From NCBI RefSeq assembly GCF_010727945.1, contig NZ_AP022569.1, positions 620,001 through 684,000 of the forward strand: a stretch of DNA of 64,000 nt, in the 5' to 3' direction. A program made the translations under genes and the position numbers. Below the pieces are notes generated by a model. It was not told where the DNA came from. It saw only the letters and a list, made by a program, of their open reading frames with translations, and ran no database searches. Of the stretch, positions 31,285 through 40,004 are shown piece by piece. How positions within the stretch are numbered: position 1 is the stretch's first letter; each line of letters starts with the position of its first letter. The stretch is from Mycobacterium cookii (GTDB lineage: Bacteria; Actinomycetota; Actinomycetes; Mycobacteriales; Mycobacteriaceae).

Positions 31285-32972
31285 GATTCGCTCTCCAGTC
31301 GGGCGGCGTTAGACGACTGTCCGACAGGATACGCGCCGGCGCTGATGCGTAATTCGGGACTTGGGCTGTCGTCGGGCAAGTGGTGGGTAGCGACAACGAC
31401 GGTCCGCTCCGCGGCAATCAGGCCGCCGTGGGGATCCAGCAGACGGCGCAAGATGGGCTCGGCGTCGACGACGTCCAGATGTTCGGTGGGCTCATCCAGC
31501 AGCACAATCCGAGCAGGCGCGATGATTGCCCGTGCCAGCAGCAGCCTCCTGCGCTGACCTGCCGATAGCGCACCGGCACCGGCCGCCAACACGGTGTCCA
31601 GACCGTCCGGCAGGCCGGTCAGCCAGGCACTCAAGCCGACCTGCTCCAGCACAACGGCCAGCTCGCTGTCCGGGCAATCGCCGCGGGCGACCAGCAGGTT
31701 ATCCCGGATGGACGTCGCGAACACGTGCGCGTCCTCGGCGAAAAAGCTGACCGCACGGCGTAGTTCGGGTTCGTCGATCAGGCGCAACGGTGCGCCGTCC
31801 AGCGTCACCTCGCCACCCGCGGGTGTCAGCAGGCCCGCGAGCGTCATCAACAGGGTCGTCTTGCCCGACCCGCTGGGACCGGTGACCGCCAGCCTCGACC
31901 CAGGCCTCAGCTTTAGGTTCGGCACCCGGGTACCGGAGTGGGCCACCGACAGCTCGTGGGCGCGCAGCGTCGCTGTCGCAGCCGTTCGGTGTAACGCTGC
32001 CGGAGCGGATACCGGACTTGCCACCGGCGTCAGGTCGAGGAGATGGCGTGCCGCTATCCGCGAGCGCGTCAACTGGACCGCGGCGGCGGCCAACGGCGTT
32101 GTCGCCTCGAATGCGGACAGCGGCAACAGCATCAGAATGGCCAACGTGGTCGGCGCGGCGCTGCCCGCCAGCCCGATCGCAGCCACCACGGCGCCCAGCA
32201 CGCTGGCCCCGATCGCCGCGGTGGGAATGGCCGTGGCCAATGCGGCGGGTCGGGCCGCGGCATCGGCGGCGTCACTCCACGCCTCCTGCCGGCGTTGCAG
32301 ATCCACGATGACGCTCTGCAGCCGTCCGGCGACCCGCAACTCGGGCGCGTGTTCCAGGGCCAGCATCGCCGCGACGTCCCGCGCGGAATGATGTTGACGC
32401 GCAACCGCTTCCTGCGCGGTCGCAGCTTTCGCCGCCAGCCACGGCGCGACGATCCCGGCGACCAGAAGGCAGATGGCCAACAGCGCCGCGGCCGCCGGTG
32501 AGATCACCCCGACCGCCACGGTCGCGGCCGCGGCCAGCACGGCTGCGACACCGAACGGCAGCACAGCGCGGACCAGCACATCGGCCAACTGGTCGACGTC
32601 GGAGCCCACCCGCGCGACCAACTCCCCGCTGTGCAGGCGGGTCGCATCCTCCGCGCGCCCGTGGGCCAGGCGAGAATAGATCTGCGCACGGGCGGTGCCC
32701 GCAGCCCGCATCGCGGTGTCATGGGTAACGAGGCGTTCGCAATAGTGCAGCACGCCACGAGAAATCGCGAATGTCCGCACGCCGACCACCGCGATCGACA
32801 GGTCCAGCACCGGCGGCATCTGCCAGGCGCGGGTGATGAGCCACGCCGACAGTCCGGCCAACGCCAGTGCACTGCCGAGCGATAACGCGCCGAGGGCAAC
32901 GCCGAGCAGCAATCGTGGCAGACGGGGACGCAGCAACGGCACCGCGGCGAGCAGAGGGTCAGACGCCGACAC
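31281..32972 (-). CDS. cydC: CydC: ABC exporter subunit needed for cytochrome bd assembly
   Basis: CydC and CydD form a heterodimeric ABC transporter linked to thiol or heme handling needed for cytochrome bd. The 563-residue protein has a six-helix membrane domain followed by an ATPase domain: Walker A GPSGSGKTT, a signature loop in the degenerate form LSAGQRRR, and Walker B RIVLLDEP followed by EHLD. I chose the GTG at 32972 because AGAGGAGG lies six bases upstream; a GTG at 32993 would extend it by seven residues. It overlaps cydD by 14 bases. Confidence 0.93.
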   Translation of the reverse strand: MSASDPLLAAVPLLRPRLPRLLLGVALGALSLGSALALAGLSAWLITRAWQMPPVLDLSIAVVGVRTFAISRGVLHYCERLVTHDTAMRAAGTARAQIYSRLAHGRAEDATRLHSGELVARVGSDVDQLADVLVRAVLPFGVAAVLAAAATVAVGVISPAAAALLAICLLVAGIVAPWLAAKAATAQEAVARQHHSARDVAAMLALEHAPELRVAGRLQSVIVDLQRRQEAWSDAADAAARPAALATAIPTAAIGASVLGAVVAAIGLAGSAAPTTLAILMLLPLSAFEATTPLAAAAVQLTRSRIAARHLLDLTPVASPVSAPAALHRTAATATLRAHELSVAHSGTRVPNLKLRPGSRLAVTGPSGSGKTTLLMTLAGLLTPAGGEVTLDGAPLRLIDEPELRRAVSFFAEDAHVFATSIRDNLLVARGDCPDSELAVVLEQVGLSAWLTGLPDGLDTVLAAGAGALSAGQRRRLLLARAIIAPARIVLLDEPTEHLDVVDAEPILRRLLDPHGGLIAAERTVVVATHHLPDDSPSPELRISAGAYPVGQSSNAARLESES

Positions 32973-34623
32973 CAGCGACCTCCTCTGCCGCACTCACGTG
33001 CACGAGATCGTCACCGATCTCGACGATCTGCCGGCGGTGGCCGACCACGACCACCGTGTCACCGGCGCGTGCTCGCTCGACAATGGCGTCCAGCACACGG
33101 CGTTCCGTCGCGGCGTCGAGATGCGCCGTGGGCTCGTCGAGAAGCAGTATCGGTAAGCGTGATCCGAGTGCCCGTGCCAGGGCGAGGCGCTGTCGCTGCC
33201 CCAACGACAATCCGACACCGCCGCGCCCGATCACCGTCTGGGTTCCATTCGGCAACGCTGTCAGAACGTCATCGAAACCGGCTGCTGCACAAGCAGTTTT
33301 AGTATCGACCAAGGCGCCGAACAGTGACAGGTTCTCGTCGACGGTGCCGGGAATCAGCACCGGACGCTGCGGCAGCCAGCACACCTGCTGCCACCATGCG
33401 TTTGGTTCGAGGTCGGCGATATCGATTCCGGCGACAGTGACTCGACCGCTGGTCGCGGTGGTGAGCCCGGCGATCACCTGCAATGCGGTGCTTTTTCCCG
33501 CGCCGTTGGGCCCGGTGAGCACGGTCACCCGGCCCGGCCGCAGGACGGCGCTCAGATCGTTTGGGCGGCAACCGTCGCGGCCTGCGACGCTCAGCCCGTC
33601 AAGGACGATCTCGGCGCCGCGTGCCGAGACAACGCGCGAGCCCGTGATGGTGTTCGGGCACGAATCGATGAGCTCGAAAGCTCTGTCGGCGGCAGCCCGG
33701 CCATCCTGCGCGGCATGGAATTCCACGCCGATGCGGCGCAGCGGCCAGTAGACGTCGGGTGCCAGCAGCAGGACGGTCAGGCCGGTGCTCAAACTGATTT
33801 CGCCGAACACGAGACGAAGGCCGACGCTGACCGCGACCAGGGCAACGCCCAGGGTGGCGAGCAGTTCCAACACCAACGCGGAGAGGAACGCGATGCGCAG
33901 CGTCGCCATCGCCGAACGCCGGTGCGCGGCGCTCAGCTCGGCGATGCGGTGCTCGGGGCCGTCGGCGCGACCCAAAGCCCGCAGCGTCGGAATACCGGCA
34001 ATCAAGTCCAACAACCGAGCCTGCAGTGTGCCCATGGCCGCCAGTGCCGCCGCGGAGCGCTCGGCGGTGGCCAGGCCGATCAGCACCATGAAGAGCGGAA
34101 TCAACGGCAGCGTGATGACGACGATCAGAGCCGAGGTGACGTCGTAGAGGCCGAGCACCACGACGCTGATCGGCGTGAGGATCGCCGCGAGAAACAATGC
34201 CGGCAGGTATGCGGTGAAATATGGCCGCAGCGCGTCGAGTCCGCGGGTCACCACCACGGCCGCGTCGTCGCGCAGTGCCGCAAGGTCGTTGGGTTGCCGG
34301 GCTGTGACTGCCGCCAGGACTTGCGTGCTGAGCTCGGCGATCGCCGCACTGGCGCCGCGTTGGCCCAGCCGGGTTTGAAGCCAGTGCGCAACAGCACGCA
34401 TCACCCACAGCGACAGCAGAGCCACCAGCGCCGGCATCCACTGCGCCAGGCTGCGTGCCGACGGGTCGGCGATGACGTGGGAGGCGATGTGCGCCAGCAG
34501 AATCGCCGTCGCGATCGCGCAACCGGAGATCACCACACCGCACACCACCGTCGCAGCCAGGAAACGGCGCAGGGCCGCAGACGTCCGGACGAATCGTGGA
34601 TCCAGCGGGCCTCGACTGCTCAG
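32959..34623 (-). CDS. cydD: CydD: ABC exporter subunit needed for cytochrome bd assembly
   Basis: Partner of CydC. It has a six-helix membrane domain, then Walker A GPNGAGKST, signature LSLGQRQR and Walker B ILLLDEPTAHLD. The first conventional start is GTG 34548 (529 aa). However, the same frame continues upstream through GPLDPRFVRTSAALRRFL, which resembles the typical actinobacterial CydD N-terminus. It reaches a CTG at 34623 that overlaps the cydB stop as CTGA. I therefore give 34623 (554 aa) as the probable start, with 34548 as the conservative alternative. The gene order cydA-B-D-C is as in other mycobacteria. Confidence 0.9.
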   Translation of the reverse strand: MSSRGPLDPRFVRTSAALRRFLAATVVCGVVISGCAIATAILLAHIASHVIADPSARSLAQWMPALVALLSLWVMRAVAHWLQTRLGQRGASAAIAELSTQVLAAVTARQPNDLAALRDDAAVVVTRGLDALRPYFTAYLPALFLAAILTPISVVVLGLYDVTSALIVVITLPLIPLFMVLIGLATAERSAAALAAMGTLQARLLDLIAGIPTLRALGRADGPEHRIAELSAAHRRSAMATLRIAFLSALVLELLATLGVALVAVSVGLRLVFGEISLSTGLTVLLLAPDVYWPLRRIGVEFHAAQDGRAAADRAFELIDSCPNTITGSRVVSARGAEIVLDGLSVAGRDGCRPNDLSAVLRPGRVTVLTGPNGAGKSTALQVIAGLTTATSGRVTVAGIDIADLEPNAWWQQVCWLPQRPVLIPGTVDENLSLFGALVDTKTACAAAGFDDVLTALPNGTQTVIGRGGVGLSLGQRQRLALARALGSRLPILLLDEPTAHLDAATERRVLDAIVERARAGDTVVVVGHRRQIVEIGDDLVHVSAAEEVAGVGV

Positions 34624-35660
34624 GGTGTTCGCCTTGCCAGGCCGATCGATGGCGGTATGTGGTCAGCCGAAATGCGCTGACGGAAAACCCAATACGTCCA
34701 ACTTTGGTACGCGACCACCAGTGGCGCGAAGATGGCTGCGGCCCACGTCATGATCTTCAGCGTGTAGCCGCTCGAGGACGCGTTGCTGACGGTCAGACTC
34801 CACCGCGGATCCAGCGTGGAGGGAACCAGGTTGGGATACATCGCGCCGAACAGCAACGCGACGACGGCGGTGATCACCACGGCACTGCACAGGAATGCCC
34901 ATCCCTCGTGCTTGCGACTGAACACCAGTGCGACGGTGGCCAATTGCGCGACGACGGCGACGGCCAGCACCAGCCAGGTCCATGGCTTGCCATGCGCCAG
35001 TTGGGTCCATATCCCGAAACCGGCCACCAGTGCGGTCACCGGTAGCGATAGCCGAACCGCGACCCGCAACGCGTCGTCACGCACCGAGCCAGACGTCTTG
35101 AGCACGACGAAGATTGCGCCGTAGAGCAGAAACAGTCCGCAGGTGGCCAGGCCGCCCAGCAGTGTGTAGGCGCTCAGCACGTCGGTGATCGACAGGTTCA
35201 CTTGGTGATCGGCGTCGACCGGGAGTCCGCGGACCAGGATGGCGAAGGCCACCCCCCACAGCACCGCCGGCAACCATGAGCCTGCCGCGATCCCGAAATC
35301 GGCCCAGCGCCGCCACTTTGGGTCGTCGACCTTGCCGCGCCACTCGATGGATACCGCCCGAACGATCATGCCGAACAAGATCGCCAGCAACGGCAGGTAC
35401 AGCGACGAGAACACCGTGGCATACATCCCCGGGAAAGCGGCGAACATCGCCCCGCCGGCGGTGAGCAGCCAGACCTCGTTTCCGTCCCAGACCGGGCCGA
35501 TGGTGTTCAGCACCGCCCGGCGGCGCGGTTCGCGGTCGCCGCTGCCCATCCGGGCTATCGGCTCCATCAGCATGCCTACGCCGAAATCGAAACCCTCGAG
35601 AATGAGAAACCCGAGAAACAGCACCGCAAGAAGACCGAACCAGACGTTGTGAAGCGCCAC
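34620..35660 (-). CDS. cydB: Cytochrome bd ubiquinol/menaquinol oxidase subunit II CydB
   Basis: CydB is the second membrane subunit of the cytochrome bd oxidase. The 346-residue protein has about eight or nine helices, starts MALHNVWFGLLAVLFLGF, and contains the conserved EGFDFGVGML and WDGNEVWLLTAGGAMFAAFP segments. The GTG at 35660 has GAGAGGGG seven bases upstream, and the length equals M. tuberculosis CydB. It lies 31 bases after cydA. Confidence 0.96.
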   Translation of the reverse strand: MALHNVWFGLLAVLFLGFLILEGFDFGVGMLMEPIARMGSGDREPRRRAVLNTIGPVWDGNEVWLLTAGGAMFAAFPGMYATVFSSLYLPLLAILFGMIVRAVSIEWRGKVDDPKWRRWADFGIAAGSWLPAVLWGVAFAILVRGLPVDADHQVNLSITDVLSAYTLLGGLATCGLFLLYGAIFVVLKTSGSVRDDALRVAVRLSLPVTALVAGFGIWTQLAHGKPWTWLVLAVAVVAQLATVALVFSRKHEGWAFLCSAVVITAVVALLFGAMYPNLVPSTLDPRWSLTVSNASSSGYTLKIMTWAAAIFAPLVVAYQSWTYWVFRQRISADHIPPSIGLARRTP

Positions 35661-35691
35661 GAAAAACCCCTCTCTGCCGAACAGGCAGCTG

Positions 35692-37149
35692 TCAATAGGC
35701 AAATGACAACGGAGCGACCTCGTCGGCACCCGGCGGTGCGGGCGCGGCAGGCTCGGCGTCGTGTTCTTGTGGTCCTTCAAAGACATAGCGTTTCAACAGC
35801 CAGAACCAGATGACCGCCAGAACCGCATATATCAGAGTGAACGTCGCAAGGGAGATGACCACCAATGCGGGCGCATGGTGGGACACGCCATCGTCGACGG
35901 CCAAGTGCACCTTCGGGTCGCCCGTCGGGTTAGGCGCGACGATCCATGGCTGACGACCCATCTCGGTGAAGATCCAGCCGGCACTGCTGGCCAGAAGCGG
36001 GGTGGGCAACGTCACCAGGGCCAGGCGGGAGAACCACCGCCCGTTGGGAATTCGCCCCCCACGCGTCAGCCACAGCGCGATGAGCGCGAACAACACCGGG
36101 AACAGCAGGAAGCCGATCATCGCGCGGAAGGACCAGTAGGTGACGAAAAGGTTCGGGCGGTAGTCTCCGGCGCCGAAACGTTGTTGGTCATCGCGCTGAA
36201 TGTCGCGCACGCCTTGCAGCGTGACGTCATGGAATCGGCCCTTCGCTAAAAACGATAGGACGTAAGGAACTTCGATGACGCGGGTCAGGCTGTCGCAGTT
36301 GTTCTGCCGTCCGATGGTCAAGATGGAGAATTCGGGATCCGTCTGGGTGTCGCACAGCGATTCGGCGGAAGCCATTTTCATCGGCTGCTGGTGGAACATC
36401 AGCTTGCCCTGGGCATCTCCGCTGAAGAACAGCGCAACAGTTGCGGCCAGCGCGACCCAGCATCCCAGGACGGTGGCCGGCCGGTACATGCTGCGGGCAT
36501 CGCCGTCCGCTGTCTGGCTGTGCGAGCGAACCATCCACCAGGCGCTCACCGCCGCGATGAAAGTGCCCGCGGTCAGCAACGAGGCGGTCACTGTGTGCCC
36601 GAACGCCGCCAGGCCGGTGTTGTTGGTGAACAGCGTCGAAATACTATGCAGCTCAGCGCGTTTGGTTGCGGGGTTGTAGTGCGCGCCGACCGGGTGCTGC
36701 ATGAAGGAGTTCGCCGCGATGATGAAGAACGCGGACAAGTTCACCGCGCCGGCGACGATCCAGATGCATGCGAGGTGGATCAGGCGGGGGAGTCGGCTCC
36801 AGCCGAAGATCCACAGGCCGAGGAAGGTGGACTCGAAGAAGAACGCGGCCAGGCCTTCCATGGCCAGTGGTGCGCCGAACACGTCGCCGACGAAGCGCGA
36901 GTACTCGCTCCAGTTCATCCCGAACTGAAATTCCTGCACGATCCCGGTCGCCACGCCGATCGCGAAGTTGATCAAAAACAGCTTCCCAAAGAACTTGGTA
37001 AGCCGGTACCACGCAACGTTGTCGGTGACCACCCAGAGCGTCTGCATGACGGCGATCAGCGGCGCCAGACCGATCGTGAGCGGCACGAAGATGAAGTGGT
37101 AGACGGTGGTGATACCGAACTGCCATCGCGATACGTCGACGACGTTCAT
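35692..37149 (-). CDS. cydA: Cytochrome bd oxidase subunit I CydA
   Basis: CydA carries hemes b558, b595 and d, oxidises menaquinol and reduces oxygen with high affinity without pumping protons. The 485-residue protein shows heme ligands H18 (VYHFIFVPLTIG), a histidine in GLAAFGHTVTASL and the methionine in FTEMGRQPW. The Q-loop region is short, as in the S-type enzymes of actinobacteria. ATG 37149 has GGGAG upstream. Two strong palindromes lie in the promoter (37177-37199 and 37208-37226), so transcription is probably controlled there. Confidence 0.97.
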   Translation of the reverse strand: MNVVDVSRWQFGITTVYHFIFVPLTIGLAPLIAVMQTLWVVTDNVAWYRLTKFFGKLFLINFAIGVATGIVQEFQFGMNWSEYSRFVGDVFGAPLAMEGLAAFFFESTFLGLWIFGWSRLPRLIHLACIWIVAGAVNLSAFFIIAANSFMQHPVGAHYNPATKRAELHSISTLFTNNTGLAAFGHTVTASLLTAGTFIAAVSAWWMVRSHSQTADGDARSMYRPATVLGCWVALAATVALFFSGDAQGKLMFHQQPMKMASAESLCDTQTDPEFSILTIGRQNNCDSLTRVIEVPYVLSFLAKGRFHDVTLQGVRDIQRDDQQRFGAGDYRPNLFVTYWSFRAMIGFLLFPVLFALIALWLTRGGRIPNGRWFSRLALVTLPTPLLASSAGWIFTEMGRQPWIVAPNPTGDPKVHLAVDDGVSHHAPALVVISLATFTLIYAVLAVIWFWLLKRYVFEGPQEHDAEPAAPAPPGADEVAPLSFAY

Positions 37150-37176
37150 CTGTCATCTCCCGCCAGAAGCTTCCAA

Positions 37177-37199
37177 TACTACTACGCAGTGTAGTAGTA
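37177..37199. promoter_or_regulatory. BlaI-like palindrome overlapping the cydA -10 element
   Basis: A perfect inverted repeat TACTACTAC-GCAGT-GTAGTAGTA. On the minus strand the centre contains TACACT (37193-37188), a good -10 about 38 bases before the cydA ATG, so a bound protein would occlude it. The TACTAC/GTAGTA half-sites resemble BlaI/CopY-family operators. Confidence 0.7.
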
Positions 37200-37207
37200 G
37201 GGCGATT

Positions 37208-37226
37208 TGGTCACTGCCGGTGACCA
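37208..37226. promoter_or_regulatory. Second palindrome upstream of cydA
   Basis: A perfect inverted repeat TGGTCAC-TGCCG-GTGACCA, about 15 bases upstream of the -10 and covering the -35 region of cydA. The half-sites are everted relative to the CRP consensus GTGA-N6-TCAC, so a different regulator is more likely. Confidence 0.55.
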
Positions 37227-37251
37227 TCCAATCGTTCGGATCGCGCCGCTG

Positions 37252-37830
37252 TTAGGGCCTTAGGGCCTCTGCTCCCTTCTTGGAGGCACTGCGGATGCCG
37301 AACGACGACACGACTTCGAACACGCCGAGGACGATCAGCCAGATGCCGACGATCTCGGTGAGGATCTCGATGCTTTCCAGCGGCGACCCGATCATCACGA
37401 TGCCCGCGAGGAGGCTGATCAGGCCGAGGAATATCTGCCAGGGCCGCCCGGGAAGGTGGGGATCGCTGATCGCCGAGATCGACGTTGCCACACCGCGAAA
37501 GATGAAACCCACTCCAATCCAGATGGCCAGCAGGAGAATTGCGTAGCCTTCGCCGAAGTGGCGGAAGCACAGCATGGCCAGCACCAGTGAGGCCGCGCCG
37601 CTGATGAATAGCAGCACCCGCCCGCCGGCGGAGACATGCAAGCTGAAAGCGAATATGACCTGCGCGGCACCCGTGACCAGAAGGTAGAGGCCGAACAGCA
37701 CGGCCGCGATGACAATGGAATGTCCGGGCAACAGCAGCACCAGGATTCCCAGTGTGAGCGCCAGGATTCCGGATACCAGGGTCGACTTCCACAAATGCGG
37801 CAATAACTTTGGCACAGCGGTGGTTTCCAT
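37252..37830 (-). CDS. HdeD/DUF308-family membrane protein (Rv1624c-like)
   Basis: The 192-residue protein has six short hydrophobic helices arranged as repeats of the DUF308 (HdeD) unit (VSGILALTLGILVLLLPG, RVLLFISGAASLVLAML, IFLGLISLLAGIVMIG). The ATG at 37830 (METTAVPKLLPHLW) is preferred over a TTG 18 bases upstream. HdeD of E. coli is linked to acid resistance; the mycobacterial function is unknown. It lies 50 bases downstream of the adenylyl cyclase gene and could share its transcript. Confidence 0.85.
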   Translation of the reverse strand: METTAVPKLLPHLWKSTLVSGILALTLGILVLLLPGHSIVIAAVLFGLYLLVTGAAQVIFAFSLHVSAGGRVLLFISGAASLVLAMLCFRHFGEGYAILLLAIWIGVGFIFRGVATSISAISDPHLPGRPWQIFLGLISLLAGIVMIGSPLESIEILTEIVGIWLIVLGVFEVVSSFGIRSASKKGAEALRP

Positions 37831-37880
37831 TCCCAAATGGTCCCACAAACGGCGACCGCGATGGGACGTTTGCGGGACAG

Positions 37881-39206
37881 TCAGACCCGGGCCGTCTCCG
37901 GTGTTCCGGCGCGCAGATTTTCGGCGTCAGTGTCGGGTCGGCGCCCGACCAGATACCAGGTGCGCATGACGCCTTTGCCCTTGACGTCGACGCGCCCGCG
38001 TTCCTGCAGCACGAAGTCGTCGCGGAGTCGCTGATAGACGTCTTCGGGCACTTGAATTCGGCCCACAGAGTCAGTGGATTCCATGCGGGATGCGACGTTG
38101 ACCGCGTCGCCCCACACGTCGTAGAAAAACCGGCGCGAACCCACCACTCCGGCGACCACGGGCCCGCTGGCCAGCCCGATGCGCAGCGGTAGCGGATTAC
38201 CCTGCAAATCCTTGAGTCGGCTTGCGGCGTCGGCCATGTCGAGCGCGAGGGATGCCAGCGCCTCGACGTGATCCGCCCGCGGCTGGGGGACACCGCTGAC
38301 AACCATGTACGAGTCGCCGCTGACTTTGATTTTCTCCAGTCCGTGCCTGTCCACCAACGCATCGAAGTCGCCGTAGAGCCGGTCCAGGAAGCGGATCAGT
38401 TGCTCGGGCGGCATGTCGCTGGCCCGCTCGGTGAAGCCGGCGATGTCGGCGAACAAGACCGAGGCGTCGTTGTATTTGTCGGCAATCACGTTGCGCGCCG
38501 GGTCTTTTAGCCGTTCGGCCACACTGGCCGGCAGGATGTTGGCCAGCAATGCCTCGGAGCGTTCGTACTCGAGTTCCATGGCCGCTTCGGCCCGGACGAT
38601 CTCGCGCACCGCGTACCACACGGTCGCCACCACCATCACGCACGCGGAGATGGTGGTGACGACGAAGCTCAGCGACAACGCCCACGGCGGTTGCGCGCCG
38701 GTATCGCGCGGAACCAGGAACTGGAGAATGATCACCATGCCTGCGGCGATCGCGGCCAGGCCGGACGCGAGAAAGATGCGGTCGACGCCCAGCTGTAGCA
38801 CGACCAGGCAGGCCGCGACGAGGAAGTAGAACTGCAATCCGGAGCCGGTGCCGACGAACCAGCAGATCGTGAAGATGGACACGTAGGCCGTCCCGATGAA
38901 CGTCAACGGCGAGACGAGCTCACCGAAGCGATGCAGCACCGGGACAAAGGCGTAGATCAAGGCTGCGGCGATGTTGATGACGCCGGTCCACCACAGGGCG
39001 GGTGCGGCGAGAATCTGGACCAATCCGAAACCGGCGCTGACGAAGACCGCCATCGACGCGGTGAGATTGAGAATGCGGCTACTGCGGGCGATCCGTTCGA
39101 CGTACACCTGGTTGCGAGCGCGCGGTTGTGACCGAACTGCCCCTACGCAGTCCGGTGTTCGCCGCGAACCTGCTGGTTGTTGGGCAGCGCACCGCTTAGC
39201 CACCAC
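37881..39206 (-). CDS. cya: Membrane class III adenylyl cyclase (Rv1625c-like)
   Basis: The protein makes cAMP from ATP. Six membrane helices (about residues 45-205) precede a catalytic domain (about 240-430). Key residues align with Rv1625c shifted by two: metal ligands D254 and D298, purine-specifying K294 and D363, and transition-state N370 and R374. Each chain therefore has a full set for a homodimer resembling half of a mammalian cyclase. It has 441 residues against 443 in M. tuberculosis. The GTG start at 39206 follows a TAGGCT -10 element by six bases, suggesting leaderless translation. Confidence 0.95.
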   Translation of the reverse strand: MVAKRCAAQQPAGSRRTPDCVGAVRSQPRARNQVYVERIARSSRILNLTASMAVFVSAGFGLVQILAAPALWWTGVINIAAALIYAFVPVLHRFGELVSPLTFIGTAYVSIFTICWFVGTGSGLQFYFLVAACLVVLQLGVDRIFLASGLAAIAAGMVIILQFLVPRDTGAQPPWALSLSFVVTTISACVMVVATVWYAVREIVRAEAAMELEYERSEALLANILPASVAERLKDPARNVIADKYNDASVLFADIAGFTERASDMPPEQLIRFLDRLYGDFDALVDRHGLEKIKVSGDSYMVVSGVPQPRADHVEALASLALDMADAASRLKDLQGNPLPLRIGLASGPVVAGVVGSRRFFYDVWGDAVNVASRMESTDSVGRIQVPEDVYQRLRDDFVLQERGRVDVKGKGVMRTWYLVGRRPDTDAENLRAGTPETARV

Positions 39207-39212
39207 AGCTAA

Positions 39213-39218
39213 AGCCTA
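39213..39218 (-). promoter_or_regulatory. -10 element of the adenylyl cyclase gene
   Basis: TAGGCT on the minus strand, six bases before the GTG start at 39206. No Shine-Dalgarno intervenes, so transcription probably starts at or next to the start codon. Confidence 0.5.
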
Positions 39219-39334
39219 ACGGCTGGGCCGAACACCCGGGAGCCTTCGCAGCGCCCGCGCCGGCGGTCGCACGGCCTTGGAACCAGCGCCGCTCTGACTT
39301 ATTGGATTCGAGATCCGATTCTTCGGATGTATTA

Positions 39335-39766
39335 CTACTCGTACGGCGGGAGCTCGCCTTTGTGGTTCGGGCAGTAGATGTCCACCGACGCGGTGATAAA
39401 TCTGACGGCGGTTCTTCGCACTCGATCGGCATATAGGCGCAATGCCGGGTTCTCCGCGTATCCGCGGTTCATCTCTTCGTCCACCAGGGCGTTAATCGGG
39501 GTACCGCCATTGGCTGCGGCGCAAAGCTGGTGGGCTCGGGCGACGACGCCGGGCACTTCGCCGTCACCAGTGGGCGGAATCTGTTCTTGTCCGAGCAGCG
39601 CCAGAAATTGATCCTGTTGGCTTGGATCGGCGCCCGCCGCGCCGGCGCATGAGGTTGCGGCGGTCAGGATTAGCGACGCGCCAACCAACGCGCCGGCGAA
39701 CACGGTCGCGCCGTCGAGTATCCAGGCGGACCGTGGCCGTGGGGTGTGGGTGCTCCAAACGCGCAT
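39335..39766 (-). CDS. DUF732-domain exported protein
   Basis: The 143-residue protein has an N-terminal hydrophobic segment (about residues 17-40, ILDGATVFAGALVGASLILT) ending in SCAGAAGADP, a plausible signal or anchor. The C-terminal DUF732 domain includes FLALLGQEQIPPTGDGE, a cysteine in HQLCAAA and another in DIYCPNHKG, likely forming the family's disulfide. DUF732 proteins are common small exported mycobacterial proteins of unknown function. The ATG at 39766 (MRVWSTHTPRP) gives a complete signal region. The tRNA gene lies just upstream. Confidence 0.8.
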   Translation of the reverse strand: MRVWSTHTPRPRSAWILDGATVFAGALVGASLILTAATSCAGAAGADPSQQDQFLALLGQEQIPPTGDGEVPGVVARAHQLCAAANGGTPINALVDEEMNRGYAENPALRLYADRVRRTAVRFITASVDIYCPNHKGELPPYE

Positions 39767-39830
39767 CTCGGTTACACCTTTCCATTGCACCGAAACGCCT
39801 TCGACTGCGTTATCGACTGCATTTGATCGG

Positions 39831-39904
39831 TGCCCTCGGTGAGATTCGAACTCACACTGCACGGGTTTTGAATCCGTTTCCTCTGCCAGTTGGGATACGA
39901 GGGC
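39831..39904 (-). tRNA. tRNA-Leu, anticodon CAA, with a short variable loop
   Basis: The minus strand folds into a 74-base cloverleaf: acceptor GCCCTCG/CGAGGGC (seven perfect pairs), D-stem TCC/GGA, anticodon stem ACGGA/CCCGT (one mismatch at the loop end) with loop TTCAAAA giving anticodon CAA, and T-arm GTGAG-TTCGAAT-CTCAC. The discriminator is A and CCA is not encoded (CCG follows). The variable loop is only five bases (GCAGT), whereas leucine tRNAs normally carry a long variable arm. CAA reads UUG. Confidence 0.88.
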
Positions 39905-40004
39905 TCGCTGTATTACGGCCTCCCACCATAGAGGATCGGCTCCGACGCGCCGACCCACAGCCCCGCAGTCGATGATCAGCGCGGTTCACGACAGAATGTT
40001 GGTC

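Noticed and set aside
37208-37226. CRP/Cmr binding site at cydA
   Set aside because: The CRP consensus is GTGA-N6-TCAC. Here the half-sites are in the opposite order with a five-base spacer, so I kept it only as an unassigned palindrome.
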